Of a stretch of 64,000 nucleotides of DNA, positions 11,691 to 22,709 are shown piece by piece. Below the pieces are notes generated by a model. That model was not told the origin of the DNA. It did not search any database and worked only from the letters and a program-made list of their open reading frames with translations. Made by a program: the position numbers and the translations under genes. The number at the start of each line of letters is the position of its first letter. The first letter of the stretch is position 1. This DNA is from Tridacna crocea (Eukaryota; Mollusca; Bivalvia; Cardiida; Cardiidae), in the NCBI GenBank assembly GCA_943736015.1, contig OX031063.1:5127001-5191000 (forward strand). Direction: 5' to 3'.

Positions 11691-12288
11691 TTTTTTCCCA
11701 GGAGGTAATACCTCAATGTGTTTGGTGGGGGTTGAAAGAGTTTAACAAAACACCGACAAAAAAGAAAGAACAATAGAAGACAAACGCCAAAAAGATGCAC
11801 TTTTCCTCTCAATGGCCCGTCCAGTGCTTGACTGGTTGTCTCCTTTTTTTGTACCTTATGATCGAGACATCCTGAATGATGGAGTGAATGTGCTTCGGGA
11901 CAAGTAGCTTCACAAGTTAAAATAATCGCTTTTTAAAAGCTTAATTTATTACCTGGGCTTCAACGATGTCGGGTTAGGAGTGGGAAATAGAGTAGAGTCA
12001 TATTGAACGGTTGGTCCAGGGGTTGATGTATAGTAGTCAACGAAAAGTTAGGGGACATAATGATTTCAGCCTTGGTGTGGAAAAAATAGGGTTAATGCAC
12101 CTTCGTGGTGCACAAACCAATCAAGTGTTATGATTGAATGTATGGTGTTTAACGCCGTTTTCAACATTATTTCAATTATATCGCAGAAATTGTTGCATAT
12201 GGTGCACTTCAAGATCAGACAGCACAATATGTGCAGTCTGATCCGATAACCACCCTGTCTGAATTAGTACTTTTCTTTGTGAATTCAA
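11691..12288. other. No feature recognised
   Basis: Apart from a weak G-type core at 12207-12245 (cacttcaagatcagacagca), nothing stands out. Confidence 0.5.
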
Positions 12289-12490
12289 CCTTGACTCTAA
12301 AAAAAATTCTTTTTTGATTTTCGCACTTTTTGAAAAAAATGTTTCATTCATTTTGTGGTTATGAGTCAACATTTACCGGATACTCTCTTGACTCTGAAAA
12401 AAAATTTTTTTTTTTGATTTCGTAGTTTTTGGAAAACTTTTTTTCATTCAATTTGTACTTATGAGTCAACAATTACCGGATACTCTCTTT
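12289..12490. repeat. Direct duplication, two units of ~100 bases
   Basis: ttgactctaaaaaaaattct ... atgagtcaacatttaccgga, followed by ttgactctgaaaaaaaattt ... atgagtcaacaattaccgga. The same tactctctt end follows each. Confidence 0.8.
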
Positions 12491-12689
12491 TTATGTTTGT
12501 AGCATCTTAAATGCATTTAGCTTATACTAAAATTCATTTCGGTTGGTGTTGATCGAGATAAACATGTTAACTGAATTTCACTCAAACACAAAAATTATTT
12601 ATTTTTTTTCCAAGTAGCCATAACAATGTACATGTATGTTATTGTTGTTTTGTACACTAGGCCAACGGCCTATATTACTATAATAAATA

Positions 12690-12940
12690 CATTTGAAATT
12701 TGGCCAATACACCTATCCATGTTTTACTGGAGTTTTTGTTACCAGTACTCAGCACAATATTCTTTTCAAGCCACTGGCTGCTTTCCCACATAACCGTCGT
12801 CGAAATAACGATCAGCGATGAGAGAGGAATTAATCCTGTCGCAATGACTATCATCAAAACTGGCCGAGCTGGGGTATTCAACACATCCTGTTCTAAAGTC
12901 CTGTAGGCTACCGACTGAGCTACCAGAGCTCGGCTATGGA
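12690..12940 (-). mobile_element. tRNA-derived SINE with the same central domain
   Basis: The minus strand reads gctctggtagctcagtcggt (A box), then, about 110-190 bases on, gggaaagcagccagtggctt and ggtaacaaaaactccagta. The head resembles a different tRNA from that at 11205. Confidence 0.7.
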
Positions 12941-13123
12941 TCAATGAAATCCATTTTGTTTTATAGCTAACTGAATCATGAATTACAATGATCCCTCGAC
13001 ATGCAGAAAGTTTGGCAGATTCCTTAAGTCCCCTTTTTTACATAGAATGATTCATATGTAAACGCATTTTTTTTTTTATTTGTTCGTTGAAAAATACTGA
13101 AAACCACTTTCAAAGTTATATAA

Positions 13124-13305
13124 AAGCCGTGTTCTGTGAAAAAGAGGCTTAATGCATCTGCGAAAAGTATCGATTCATGTCAGCCTGCGAAGACCGGGAA
13201 CTGCTTAATTAAGATTGCATAACATAAATCAGGTATGCACAGGCTGATCTTTAGCGATGCTCAACTCAAAATGTATCTTTGGTCCCGCACGGTACGAGAA
13301 AGGTT
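13124..13305. repeat. MITE-C copy (interrupted palindrome)
   Basis: gccgtgttctgtgaaaaaga and gtatcgattcatgtcagcct, then a 45-base AT-rich insertion before the mirror half (gcacaggctgatctttagcg). Confidence 0.65.
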
Positions 13306-14012
13306 AAATATTTCAGAGGCCATTAAACCTAGCCCTCAACTTTTTTGTTCAGTATAGCTAACATCGTTGTCGTGGGAAGGTAAACATACACGTAGCTGAA
13401 ACACTTTATGATCGAAGAACAAGAGAACGTGATGAGGCATCGAGAATATGTTTTTTTGGATTGTTCGAATTCTGAGGGTTCGTGTTTGGACATATTTTTA
13501 AAGACAATATCGGAGTATAAGAGCATGTATAGCATAGATTTTGTTGGACATCTGTTATAAAAGGCTGTATGTGATTGACTTTAAAATAGAATCAAACGTT
13601 GGCAGCAACATGTTTTATACCAGTGCTGTTAACTAGGGTACTGTGATGATAAAAAAGATTATCATCGATGTTCATAAGAGAAAATAAAGAAAATGGCAAA
13701 ACTTTGCCGCAGTGAAACATTTAGTATCCTACTGTAAATTGTGTTTGATTTTGAGATTGTATTATTTATTAAAAATAACCATACACATATGCACCAGGGT
13801 GTATATTTTTGAAAAATGTATGAATAGATACAGATGTAGTATAATAATTCAGTAGATGTATACTACATAATGAGATAATGTATTGAGAAAATGAATTGAT
13901 TAGAAAATTTATGTTTTAAATAGTTGACAAAGTGGAACATATAAAAATATGTACAAATGCAATAGATACATAATTAACCCTAAGGCGTCTAAGTGTGACT
14001 CAAGGACCTTTT
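13306..14012. other. No feature recognised
   Basis: Very AT-rich sequence upstream of the FAM181-like gene. No repeat family or exon recognised. Confidence 0.5.
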
Positions 14013-14080
14013 GCGGACAGTGTAGATCAAGATCAGACTGCACAGAACGTGCAGTCTGATCTTGGATCTACACTGTCCGA
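14013..14080. repeat. G palindrome
   Basis: cggacagtgtagatcaagat, cagactgcac and mirror. The family recurs with the same flanking words (ccttttgcg, aaggagatat). Confidence 0.85.
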
Positions 14081-14200
14081 TAAGGAGATATTTCTTTACT
14101 CAAAAATAACATTGATAGAGCAAACTTTGGGTTTCTAACCGTCAACTTGATATAATTCTTTGACTTAATAATTTGAAGGATAAGGTTTAGATAAAACAGT

Positions 14201-14460
14201 GTGACCCATCACGCAAAAAGGGACCATCTAGGAATTCTGTACATCAATTAGATGAAAACAGATCAATGATAGTGCAGGTCAGTTTAAGCTGATAATTCAA
14301 AAATGATTGTATAACGAGCCACAATGACCACTTTTCATACAGAAAATGTCATTAAAGCGAAAAGTGTCAACCCTGGTCAGCCTGCACAATTGGCGCAGGC
14401 TGACAAGGGTTGACACTTTTCGCAGTTCCCAGAAGGTACCCTTTTTGTGCGATGGGTCAT
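14201..14460. repeat. MITE-D copy (complete)
   Basis: The ends are gtgacccatcacgcaaaaag and, mirrored, ctttttgtgcgatgggtcat. The off-centre palindrome is agtgtcaaccctggtcagcc with its mirror (14362-14422). It lies ~180 bases before the FAM181-like start codon. Confidence 0.88.
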
Positions 14461-14637
14461 AAAAAAAGAATTTATGTCTGACTAGACAGGTAAAACAAAA
14501 GAAGTAAAAGTAGAGTATAGGTAGAGACTGTGAAACATTTCGGATATCAGTGAGAATATCAGTAAGCAACCGGAAGTGGTGTTTTTAAAGACAGTTCAAA
14601 GTGGTAACCAATAAATTGGGGAAGCAACAAACTAAAT

Positions 14638-16487
14638 ATGGGAACTGACTTAGACTGTACATTTGGCATAGGGACGAATAATCACTTAGATGACATGGCT
14701 GCTCGTAACCTTCTTAGTTTTGTTGACATGGCAACGAGTAACATAAAGCTTGCACTTGATAAGCCGTCAAAGTCTAAGAGAAAGGTGAACCATAGAAAGT
14801 ATTTGCAGAAACAGTTGAAACGGTGCGGAAATTCTACTAAGATCTCGGCTGAAAATAAGGTATTCTCTCTTTCTCATCGCTTTCTCTTCGTCTATCTATC
14901 TGTCTGTCTGTCTCCTTACATCACTCCCTCTGTACTCATAGTCTAGATTTGTCTCATTATATTACTAGATATTTTTCTTTTCACATTAAACATCAAACTG
15001 CTGAATAAATGATAAGAAAAGTCGATAGTCACAGAAATCCTGAAAGTTGTAAATACCAATTCGGAAACAACCACCTGGCAGTTCAGCGGACATTGACGGG
15101 GTTGTATGTAAAAATTGAATGAAATCACAGTCTATGGGAACTGGAGTCCTAGTGGCAATAAATACGGCCTTAACTTTTATAGGTGTAAAATTGTTATTGA
15201 ACCAAAGCAAAGACTAAATTTTTTACCAGACTTGGTGAATTTTCTGACATTTTACTTTAGACTAAGTTTGCAGTTAAACAAAATAATACCAACACACTTC
15301 TAGATTGTATTATGTCGACTGGTAATCAACTGATCTTAACTGGTTGAATTCATCTGCAAAATTACTCACTAATCATACATGTGAACGGAGGAAAAGAGGG
15401 TAAATTGAATTTTAATTATCTCTTTGTTTTTGTGTTTCAGGCAAGTGATGTCAATCCAGCACACCTGTCATCTTCAAGCAGACAAAATCGACGAGAATCC
15501 AGCCAGATTGGGCTGCAAATCAAGTCTCTACAAGCACTTTTTGATCCCCGAACATTGCACGAGAAGTGCTGTACTGACACGTCCATGAAACAACTTACGG
15601 GTCCTTCCAAGAAACCATTCAGATCCCGGAATTTACCGTCATCGTTTTTCACCGAACCACGAAAAATGAATGGCGAAGACAGCCTGGATTTGTCTTCGAT
15701 CGGGGCATGCGCACAGGAGTTCACTGTCAATATGCAAGACTATAACATAGAATCCGTTTCGTATCTCCCTACGGATACGTTAGAATCTTTGTTAGGTCCA
15801 ACAGACCTACAAGAACTATTGGCTGGGTCTTGGACGGATAGAAATGGTGCAAGAGACATGTCGTACAGCAATGGAAATACTTTCACGCACCACCTCTCGT
15901 CGTTGTACAATAACAGTATAGCAAAAGAAAATTCTACTAGACAGACACCTTGTGATGTTATCAATTGTGATAATTTTAGCCCTAACTCTTTATCAGATTC
16001 ATCAGAAGCGGGTTGTGGTAGTTCTCCCCGGTTAAGTCCGGGATTTCCCGGAAGACAACCGGTATATGACCAGGATTATACTAGCGGTAGTAATGACAGT
16101 TTCCGACAATCGTTCGAAAATGAACCCAATTTCTCAAACAGTGTAGGAAATTCCTGTCCAGCACTGTATTTCGCCCAGAAGCAAAAGCCAATGGCGGAAG
16201 AATGTTTTCTACCTATGTTAAATGACATTGTTCAAGACGGACTAAAGGTTTCTCCGGAAGATTTTATGCCACGTGACAACTGTGATGTACCACGTGACTC
16301 TTGTGAAATACCACGTGATAATTGTGAACCAATGGGAGCACTGACGGGTACCTTGCCAGCCTTTCCACAAGCATTTTGTAGCCAGACGATGGCGCCATCG
16401 GGCACTTTGCAAGAAATTGTAGAATCTGTGTACGAATTGGCGTCAAGTTCGACAGATATGTTACACCCCAGCTACACCTACTTGTGA
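14638..16487 (+). CDS. FAM181-like protein, two exons, likely TEAD interactor
   Basis: The model is join(14638..14859, 15441..16487), 422 codons plus stop. Exon 1 starts at an ATG in an acceptable context and ends at AAG|gtattc. Exon 2 follows a pyrimidine-rich tract ending tgtttcag. Both splice sites are phase 0 and the frame stays open. Residues 23-63 form a conserved block ([20 protein letters not shown], then a basic stretch with [15 protein letters not shown]). I recognise it as the FAM181 family signature. Residues 135-147 ([13 protein letters not shown]) resemble the omega-loop by which YAP and vertebrate FAM181A/B bind TEAD transcription factors. The rest is low-complexity and probably disordered, including three 7-residue repeats at 350-370. 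There is no signal peptide or membrane segment, so a nuclear location is expected (inference). Vertebrates have two paralogues (A and B); this would be the single invertebrate form. An additional 5' non-coding exon cannot be excluded. Confidence 0.85.
14860..15440 (+). other. Intron of the FAM181-like gene
   Basis: A 581-base GT-AG phase-0 intron lies between codons 74 and 75. It contains a short CT/TCTG-rich run near its start (14871-14915). I see no repeat insertion in it, which is unusual in a window this full of MITEs. The open frames on both strands here are short and I treat them as chance. Confidence 0.75.
15633..15659 (+). other. TEAD-binding omega-loop-like motif (LPSSFFTEP)
   Basis: Codons 139-147 of the FAM181-like protein read LPSSFFTEP, preceded by RSRN. 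YAP contains a closely similar loop (LPDSFFKPP) that inserts into a TEAD surface pocket, and vertebrate FAM181 proteins were reported to use the same type of loop. The Leu-Pro and Phe-Phe positions are present here. Binding itself is inferred. Confidence 0.65.
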
Positions 16488-16538
16488 TGCCACCTATAGT
16501 GAAACTGTTCCATTTTTTTCCAAATCCATATTCATACT

Positions 16539-16735
16539 CTAACCCTTTATAACGACCAAGAGGAGGAAGCTCTTTAAAAAACATTATGGGAAAAGGAGAA
16601 AATGCTGGTAACCAGCATTTTCTCCTTTTTCCACAATGTTTTTCAGCCTTATCAAAGAACTTTAGTCCATTTGTACCTCTGCTGGATTTGTCAACTGACG
16701 CGTTGTATTTGGAAGTTTCTAAAACTTTTTGTTTA
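16539..16735. repeat. MITE-A copy 52 bases after the FAM181-like stop codon
   Basis: Left arm aaccctttataacgac and a perfect TGGTAACCA hairpin (16587-16640); the right arm is degenerate. It lies where the 3' UTR of the FAM181-like gene is expected. Confidence 0.8.
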
Positions 16736-16866
16736 AGAAAAAAGAAAAAGTAAAGTTTAAATAATCATTAGCAAGGCATCGACATTATTATTATACAATG
16801 CAGACCATTGCTTTTTGCCAAACTTCAAAATTTACATTAATGTTGTGTAATGATAACCTTATAGTT

Positions 16867-17398
16867 TGTTGTACCGTCAGGTGGCAGTGGAAGTTTAGAA
16901 ACTTGTACACGGTTGTGGTGAATCATGTCACCCCAAGCCGAAGGCGAGTTGGCGACATCAGTTGCCGCAGCCCTGAGCAAGTTGCAAAGTTCCCTGCCAC
17001 TTAACCGTACAATGAATTTATCATGCTGCAAATTGTCACAATTCAAACGTTTGTTTAGCGAATCTTACCTGTTTTTTTTGTTTTGTTTTGTTTTGTTTAA
17101 AAATAAGTGCTCTGACGAAGTAGAATTTCCCTTCTGAGTGCCCATATTCAATGAAAACTGACGTCACTGGAACTGACCACATCGAAACATTGGTCATACG
17201 AGCTAAAACGTGCAGCTTGGAGCATAATCTTGAACTTGCTCGACATCTCCATTTTGGGTGTTGTATTGATAGTGTAGTCATGTATAGGGGCTCCCGAAAG
17301 GGAAACTGCTTTTACGTTGGTTTTGACAGTGTACATGATATATATGTTCAATGCATATTATCCAATCAGATCACGAGAAATTTCTTTGCAGTGTAATA
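16867..17398. repeat. Repeat P1 (~530 bases)
   Basis: It opens with a palindrome-like block (gtcaggtggcag ... cctgccacttaaccgtac) and continues with cccttctgagtgccc, aatgaaaactgacgtcactg and cgacatctccattttgg. The block order matches 61757-62165. It may overlap the FAM181-like 3' UTR; aataaa occurs at 17395-17400. Confidence 0.75.
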
Positions 17399-17799
17399 AA
17401 ATTTTAAATACGTTATACGGATGTGGCAAAAACAATTGCATTTGCTTGAAAAACTCGTGGTAGATTATCAATTACTGTTGAAAATAATGATATTGCAAAC
17501 TTTGAAAGAAACCAAATTTTGAAGCATAATTCTTCTTAAAATGATATGGACAACAATATTAATACTATGAACACAAGCAATTGCTCCTTTTTTCACATGT
17601 TTGTCAAGCATTTGTCCCTTTTCCTACATTATTTTCCAAAGCAGTAAACCAAACAGGCACAGGAATATAGGAGTGTTTATACACTAATGGGTTTACAATA
17701 ACATATCTTTTGACTGCAAATAAAAAAGATCGTCGAACAGGAAAGTCACTTTATGTTACATTTTTTTTAAGAAGAAATATCATATAGCTTAGCTACTAG

Positions 17800-17850
17800 A
17801 TCAGACTACACACCTTGTACAGTCTGATCTTGATCTTCGCTATCCACAAA
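17800..17850. repeat. G palindrome (degenerate)
   Basis: ctagatcagactacacacct with partial mirror. Confidence 0.6.
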
Positions 17851-17894
17851 AAAAGGTCTTCAAACTTCTTTTTTCGTCCACATCATTACATTTC

Positions 17895-18127
17895 GCTTGC
17901 AATACGAATAGGGCATTCGGACATTTGCGTAAAGTATCGTCTCAGTCCGCGCAGGCTAACCCGAGACGGCACTTTACGACTACGTTAAATATGTCCTACA
18001 GTTTGCGCGCATAAAACAGAAAATTACATAAAAACGGAAAGTGTCGTTTTGGACTATTGACGCAGGTTGATTCGAAATGACAATTTACGAAAATGTCCAA
18101 ACCCTCCTTTGCCTTTTTGCAGGCTAT
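17895..18127. repeat. MITE-B copy (degenerate)
   Basis: cattcggacatttgcgtaaa and a shortened first palindrome; the second palindrome is half lost. Confidence 0.7.
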
Positions 18128-18295
18128 TATAAGAAAAGTACGTTGAGAGACTATTGAACCTACATCAAGCAATTGGGTAAAGCAAACGAGAAGCAATATT
18201 GGATAGATGTATGACCAATTTTATACTGTTACTCAAAACTTATTCCAAATGAATGAACTTCAATTCATCAATACTTCAATCAGCTTGTTTAAAGG

Positions 18296-18625
18296 TACAG
18301 TAAAGGCCAAAATATCAAAGCAGATGTCACAATACCTTCAAATCATACCATTTAATAGTAAGAAAAATATTGTGGAGATGGCAGTCTCTTATAATGTTTT
18401 CGAGCCATGTCCCTGACAGAAAAAAAAATAGAATTCTAAAATCAGACAAAAAGTAAACAAAAAGACACAGCTACCTGGCAGGTTTTAATCTAGTATTTTT
18501 TTTTTAAATTAATTTCTCTGTGTGCGACTAACACTTGGACCTACCATACAGTGACAGATTGAAATCTACACGATAATTTCTATACTTTTAAATGGTATAG
18601 TACAAATTCAATTACATTTGAACAT
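18296..18625. repeat. Repeat U1
   Basis: tacagtaaaggccaaaatat, aaaaatattgtggagatggc, agacacagctacctggcagg and cagtgacagattg occur in the same order at 24118-24470. No terminal repeats were recognised. Confidence 0.7.
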
Positions 18626-18923
18626 CCGGTTTGTTTAATTTTGGACTTTCCTGTAACTTTAATGTTAAGCTGTAAGGCCTTTGTAGGCTCGGTTGTAAAG
18701 GACAAAGTCAGTAATGCGTAGGTAACAAGATCGAGTCTCCTACTCCGATCGTAACTCGTTGTACTCTTTGATAAATGTCGTCGGGACAAACTCCACTCTC
18801 TTCTATCGCAGTAAATTTACTTTGAATTTTGCTTGTTAGGGAAAGCAGCTGATGGCTTAAATGACATGCTATGCAAAAGAAATCACACTCATGTGTACTG
18901 TTCACCGTTACAAAAATAGTATA

Positions 18924-19183
18924 AGCCATGCTATGTGAAAAAGGAGGCTTAGTGCATTTGCGAAAAGTGTCGACCCAGGTCAGCCTGGGCAGTCAGCGCA
19001 GGCTGACCTGGGCCGAAACCTTTCGCTATAGCTCAATTTTCTGTATGTCCAGGGACCAGTCTACCTCAAGACTGAGTTTGCTGTTAAAATAGAGTGGAAA
19101 CTATGGATTTATGAGTATGTGATGGTCTGCGTAGTACCATGAATCACGGAAATGTATAAATCCCCCTTTTGTCAGAGCATGTC
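18924..19183. repeat. MITE-C copy (complete)
   Basis: agccatgctatgtgaaaaag at left; gtcagagcatgtct at right. The palindrome at 18968-19020 has few mismatches. This copy defines the family length (~260). Confidence 0.85.
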
Positions 19184-19356
19184 TCGTATAGTATTGACAA
19201 CAGAAACAACTACGCATAAAATCCAATATCAAGCTATTTCAAAATATAACTGCGTTTTTTTTCCTTTTTCTTCCTTGTTTAAAAAAAACCGCGCATCTTG
19301 CAATAAAGTGTTATATGTAAAACATCAATATGAGCCGTGTTCCGGTAAAAAGGGGC

Positions 19357-19584
19357 TTAACCCTTTACCAGACGGCAAAATTTCATACCAATCCAAATCG
19401 AAAGCATTTGCAGACGACAATTTAAAAGTGGCTCAAATGGTGCAATTTGTCTTTGATAGGGTAGAAAACTTTGTGGAAAATGGAGAAAATGCTGGTTACC
19501 AGCATTTTCTCCTTTTTCCACAATGTTTTCAATAGACTTCTTCCTCAGGGGCGTTAAAACTCATCATTGTGTGGTAAAGAGTTT
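19357..19584. repeat. MITE-A copy (GGTTACC orientation)
   Basis: Left TTAA with ccctttaccagacggcaaaa, hairpin at 19475-19525, right end gtggtaaagagttta. Confidence 0.88.
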
Positions 19585-19797
19585 ATGCACGATACTAGTC
19601 CAATTCATCACATAATTATGGGTTCATTGGAGCCACTTTTTTTCAATAACTGACTTAATTATGAGGTAGCTTGGTCTTTTGGCAAACAGAAAATTGACCG
19701 ATAGAGAAAAATATCAGCTTAGGTCAGCCTGTGCAGGGTGACCTGGGCCGAGACTTTTACCTGATGCATTAAGCTACCCTTTTGCAGAGCACGGCTA
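19585..19797. repeat. MITE-C copy (divergent)
   Basis: aatatcagcttaggtcagcc with shortened mirror; right end gcattaagctacccttttgc. It sits between a MITE-A and a MITE-B with almost no gap. Confidence 0.65.
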
Positions 19798-20066
19798 ATA
19801 TGGAGTGCAACACGCAAAAAGGGTCATTCGGACATTTGCGTAAAGTGTCGTCTCTGATCAGCGTGTGTAGTCCGCACAGGCTAATCCGAAACGACACTTT
19901 CCGATTTTATGTGATTTTCTGTTTTACGTAAGTCTACTGTTGCACAAAATCTAATGTAGTCGTAAAGTGCCGTCTCGGATTAGCCTGCGCGGACTGCGCA
20001 GGCTAATCCGGGACGACACTTTACGCAAATGTCCGAATGCACCTTTTCGCGTGTTGCACTCCATAT
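19798..20066. repeat. MITE-B copy
   Basis: atatggagtgcaacacgc at left mirrors gcgtgttgcactccatat at right. The second palindrome (19972-20024) is almost perfect. Confidence 0.9.
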
Positions 20067-20119
20067 ATACTTCTCTCTCTCAGAAACATAGAAGATCTTT
20101 AAAAAAAAAAATGTTAACC

Positions 20120-20270
20120 ACACGACAAGATTGTCCAACAACCACTCTACCTCATGATCAAGTCTATGGTTTATAAAAATGGGTCTCACGAATCCATTAT
20201 TGTGTGATAACCTGCTTTGAATAATGAATCACAGGCGCATTAAAAAACCCCTTTTGCCAAGGAATGTTCA
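20120..20270. repeat. MITE-C fragment
   Basis: cactctacctcatgatcaag to gcgcattaaaaaacccctttt (given in part); the palindrome is missing. It ends where element I1 begins. Confidence 0.5.
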
Positions 20271-21590
20271 AGATTAAAAAAATAAGAAGTTAGTTTGATT
20301 TTCGTTTTTCGATTTTCGAAATTCAAAAAGAGGCGTTCGTTTAATTTTCGTTTTTCAATTTTCGATATTCCAAACAACAAGTTAGTTTGATTTTGATAAT
20401 TTTTCAATTTTCCAGGTTCAAAAACAGTTTGATTTTCGATTTTCGGTATTCGGACTCTTGCTGTTTTTAAAGTTTTTCTGCTGAAAACTTTGTTTGGCAT
20501 GCAGACCGATACTGAATATTATTCACTAAATGTCAACTCCTAATATCATTCTCTCAATGTCGATTCCGAATATCATTCTCTGAATGTCAATTCGGATTAT
20601 CATTCTCTCTATGTCGAATTGAATTATCGTTCTTTCAATGTCAATTTGGATTAGTATTCCCTCAATGTCGAATCAGATCAGCACTCTCTCAATGTCAATT
20701 TGGATTATCATTCCCACAATTTCAATTCGGGTAATCATCCTCTCAATGTCGACTCAGATCACCATCCTATCAATGTCGATTCAGGTCATCACCCATTCAA
20801 TGTCGACTCGGATCATCGCCCTTTTAATGTCGATTTGGATTATCGTTCTCTAAATGTCGATTCGCATTGTCGTTCCCTCAATGTCGATGCAGACTATTGT
20901 TATCCCAATGTTGATTCGGATTATCATTCCCTCAATGTCGATTTGGATTACTGTTCCCTCAATGTCGATTCGGATTATCGGTCCCCAATATCGATTCGGA
21001 TTATCGTTACCTCAATGTCGATTTGGATTATCGTTCCCTCAATGTTGATTTGGATTATCTTTCTCTCAATGTAGTTTTGGATTATTATTCTCTTAATGTC
21101 GATTCCGGTTATCATTCGCTAAATGTCGATTCAGATTATCATTTTCTCACGTCCTTTTCTTCATGTTGATTCGTAATATCATTTTCTCAATGTTAATTCC
21201 GAATATAATTGTCTCATTCTGAAAACTTAATATGACCACCTATCGAAAGAAAAAAAATTACAAAATTTGAATATCGATATTCGGACTCTTGCAAGAGTCA
21301 GCAAGAAAACAGCAAGAGTACGAATATCGAAAACTGAAATTCAAAGCAGAATTTAGATATTAAAATTAATTTTTGTAACATTTTTATTGTGGTCAAGGCA
21401 TCGTGCTGAGTTTTGATATTTAAAAGTTGATATTCGGTATCGGTCTGCATGCCAAACTAAACTTTTGAGCATTAAAAAAAAACTTTAAAAACAGCAAGAG
21501 TAGTCGGAAAAGTGAAAATCGAAACACGAAAATCGAACCAACTTTTTTTTTGAATCTTGAAAATCGAAAAACGCAAATTGATCTAATTGC
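20271..21590. mobile_element. Element I1: gattttcg-rich element with expanded minisatellite
   Basis: The left end (gttagtttgattttcg, ttcggactcttgctg) is mirrored at the right end (cagcaagag, cgaaaatcgaaccaac). A second copy is at 57014-58130. The middle of this copy is filled by a 27-bp tandem array. Confidence 0.65.
20520..21200. repeat. 27-bp minisatellite, about 25 units
   Basis: The unit is approximately tcaatgtcgattcggattat plus crttccc. Because 27 is a multiple of three, the array keeps several frames open and creates repetitive peptides. Nothing suggests these are real proteins. Confidence 0.85.
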
Positions 21591-21898
21591 TCGTTCTATA
21601 GTAGGTTACTGCATTTAACCTGATTTGACAGAAACAAATTGCAAAGCTTTTAGTTTGCCAGTACAAGTACAGAAAGGGGCAAGGATGCTGAATTTCAGTC
21701 TATGTTCCGGCAAAAGAAGAAAAAAAAAACATGATAGTGTGACACCTTATTCCAAAAAATCTGGCGGTGAAAAGGTTAGAATCACTTGATCGTGATTTTT
21801 CATCAGTGATCGTATGTAGGAAGTTTAAACACAAATTACAATAAAATCGACAAAAAAGACAGCTAGATGAATCTGAAATGAATAATTTATTCATATAA

Positions 21899-22167
21899 TG
21901 TGGTCTGCAACACGCGAAAAGGGGTATTCAGTCATTCGCGTAAAGAGTCGTTTAGGATCAGCCTGCGCAGTCTACGAAGGCTAATCCGAAAAGGGGCTTT
22001 CAATTTATACGTAATTTTCTGCTCTGCACAAGTCTACTGTAGCACAACATTTTGTGTAGTCGTAAAGTGCCGTCTCGGATCAGCCTGCGCGGACTGCGCA
22101 GGCTGATCCGAGACGACACTTTACGCAAATGTCCGAAAGCCCTTTTTCGCGTGTTGCCAGCCATATT
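21899..22167. repeat. MITE-B copy
   Basis: gtctgcaacacgcgaaaagg at left. The palindrome at 22063-22124 is perfect over ~60 bases. Confidence 0.9.
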
Positions 22168-22217
22168 ACACCTGAATCCACCCATTAACTCTTCACTTAA
22201 ATATCCCAGTATTTCAT

Positions 22218-22415
22218 CGACCCTGAACAAAATCAGGCTCTTTAAATCATTGTTGGAAAAGGAGAAAATGTTGGCAAACGTCATTTGCTAGTTATGCCCA
22301 GATCGTTCTAACCCAATGATAATTTTGGTCATTTAAGTGGCATTTAATTTTGGCGTCTGCTAATACTTTAATTTTTTAACAATTTTAAATTTTTGATGTT
22401 AGGTTAAGTGTTAAG
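22218..22415. repeat. MITE-A copy (degenerate)
   Basis: Only ttggaaaaggagaaaatgtt and a weak ggcgtctgctaatacttta arm remain. Confidence 0.5.
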
Positions 22416-22481
22416 CCATTATCATGCAAACTATTTGAAGAAGTACCCTTAAGTGGAAAATGTGACTCAAAGATTTATTTG

Positions 22482-22709
22482 AAACCTTTACCATATGACA
22501 AAATTTTTAGACTGGTCCAAATTGAAAGCACTTACAGACGACAAAATAAATGTGTCTAAAAGATTGAAATTTGTTTCCAGCAGGGTTGAAAACATTGTGG
22601 GAAAAGAAGAAAATGCTGGTTACCAGCATTTTCTCCTTTTCCCAACAATGTTTTCTAAATGCTTCTGTCTCAGGATTGTAAAAACCAAAGATTGTTTGGT
22701 AAAGGGTTA
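22482..22709. repeat. MITE-A copy (GGTTACC orientation)
   Basis: Left arm ctttaccatatgacaaaatt, hairpin at 22600-22650, right end ggtaaagggttaa. Confidence 0.88.

Noticed and set aside
15437..15730. Minus-strand ORF over FAM181-like exon 2 (also 15740-15964 and 16264-16584)
   Set aside because: Shadow frames of a well-supported plus-strand exon.
20638..21074. Repetitive ORFs across the minisatellite
   Set aside because: The 27-bp period keeps frames open by arithmetic. Three overlapping frames are open at once, so this is not evidence of coding.
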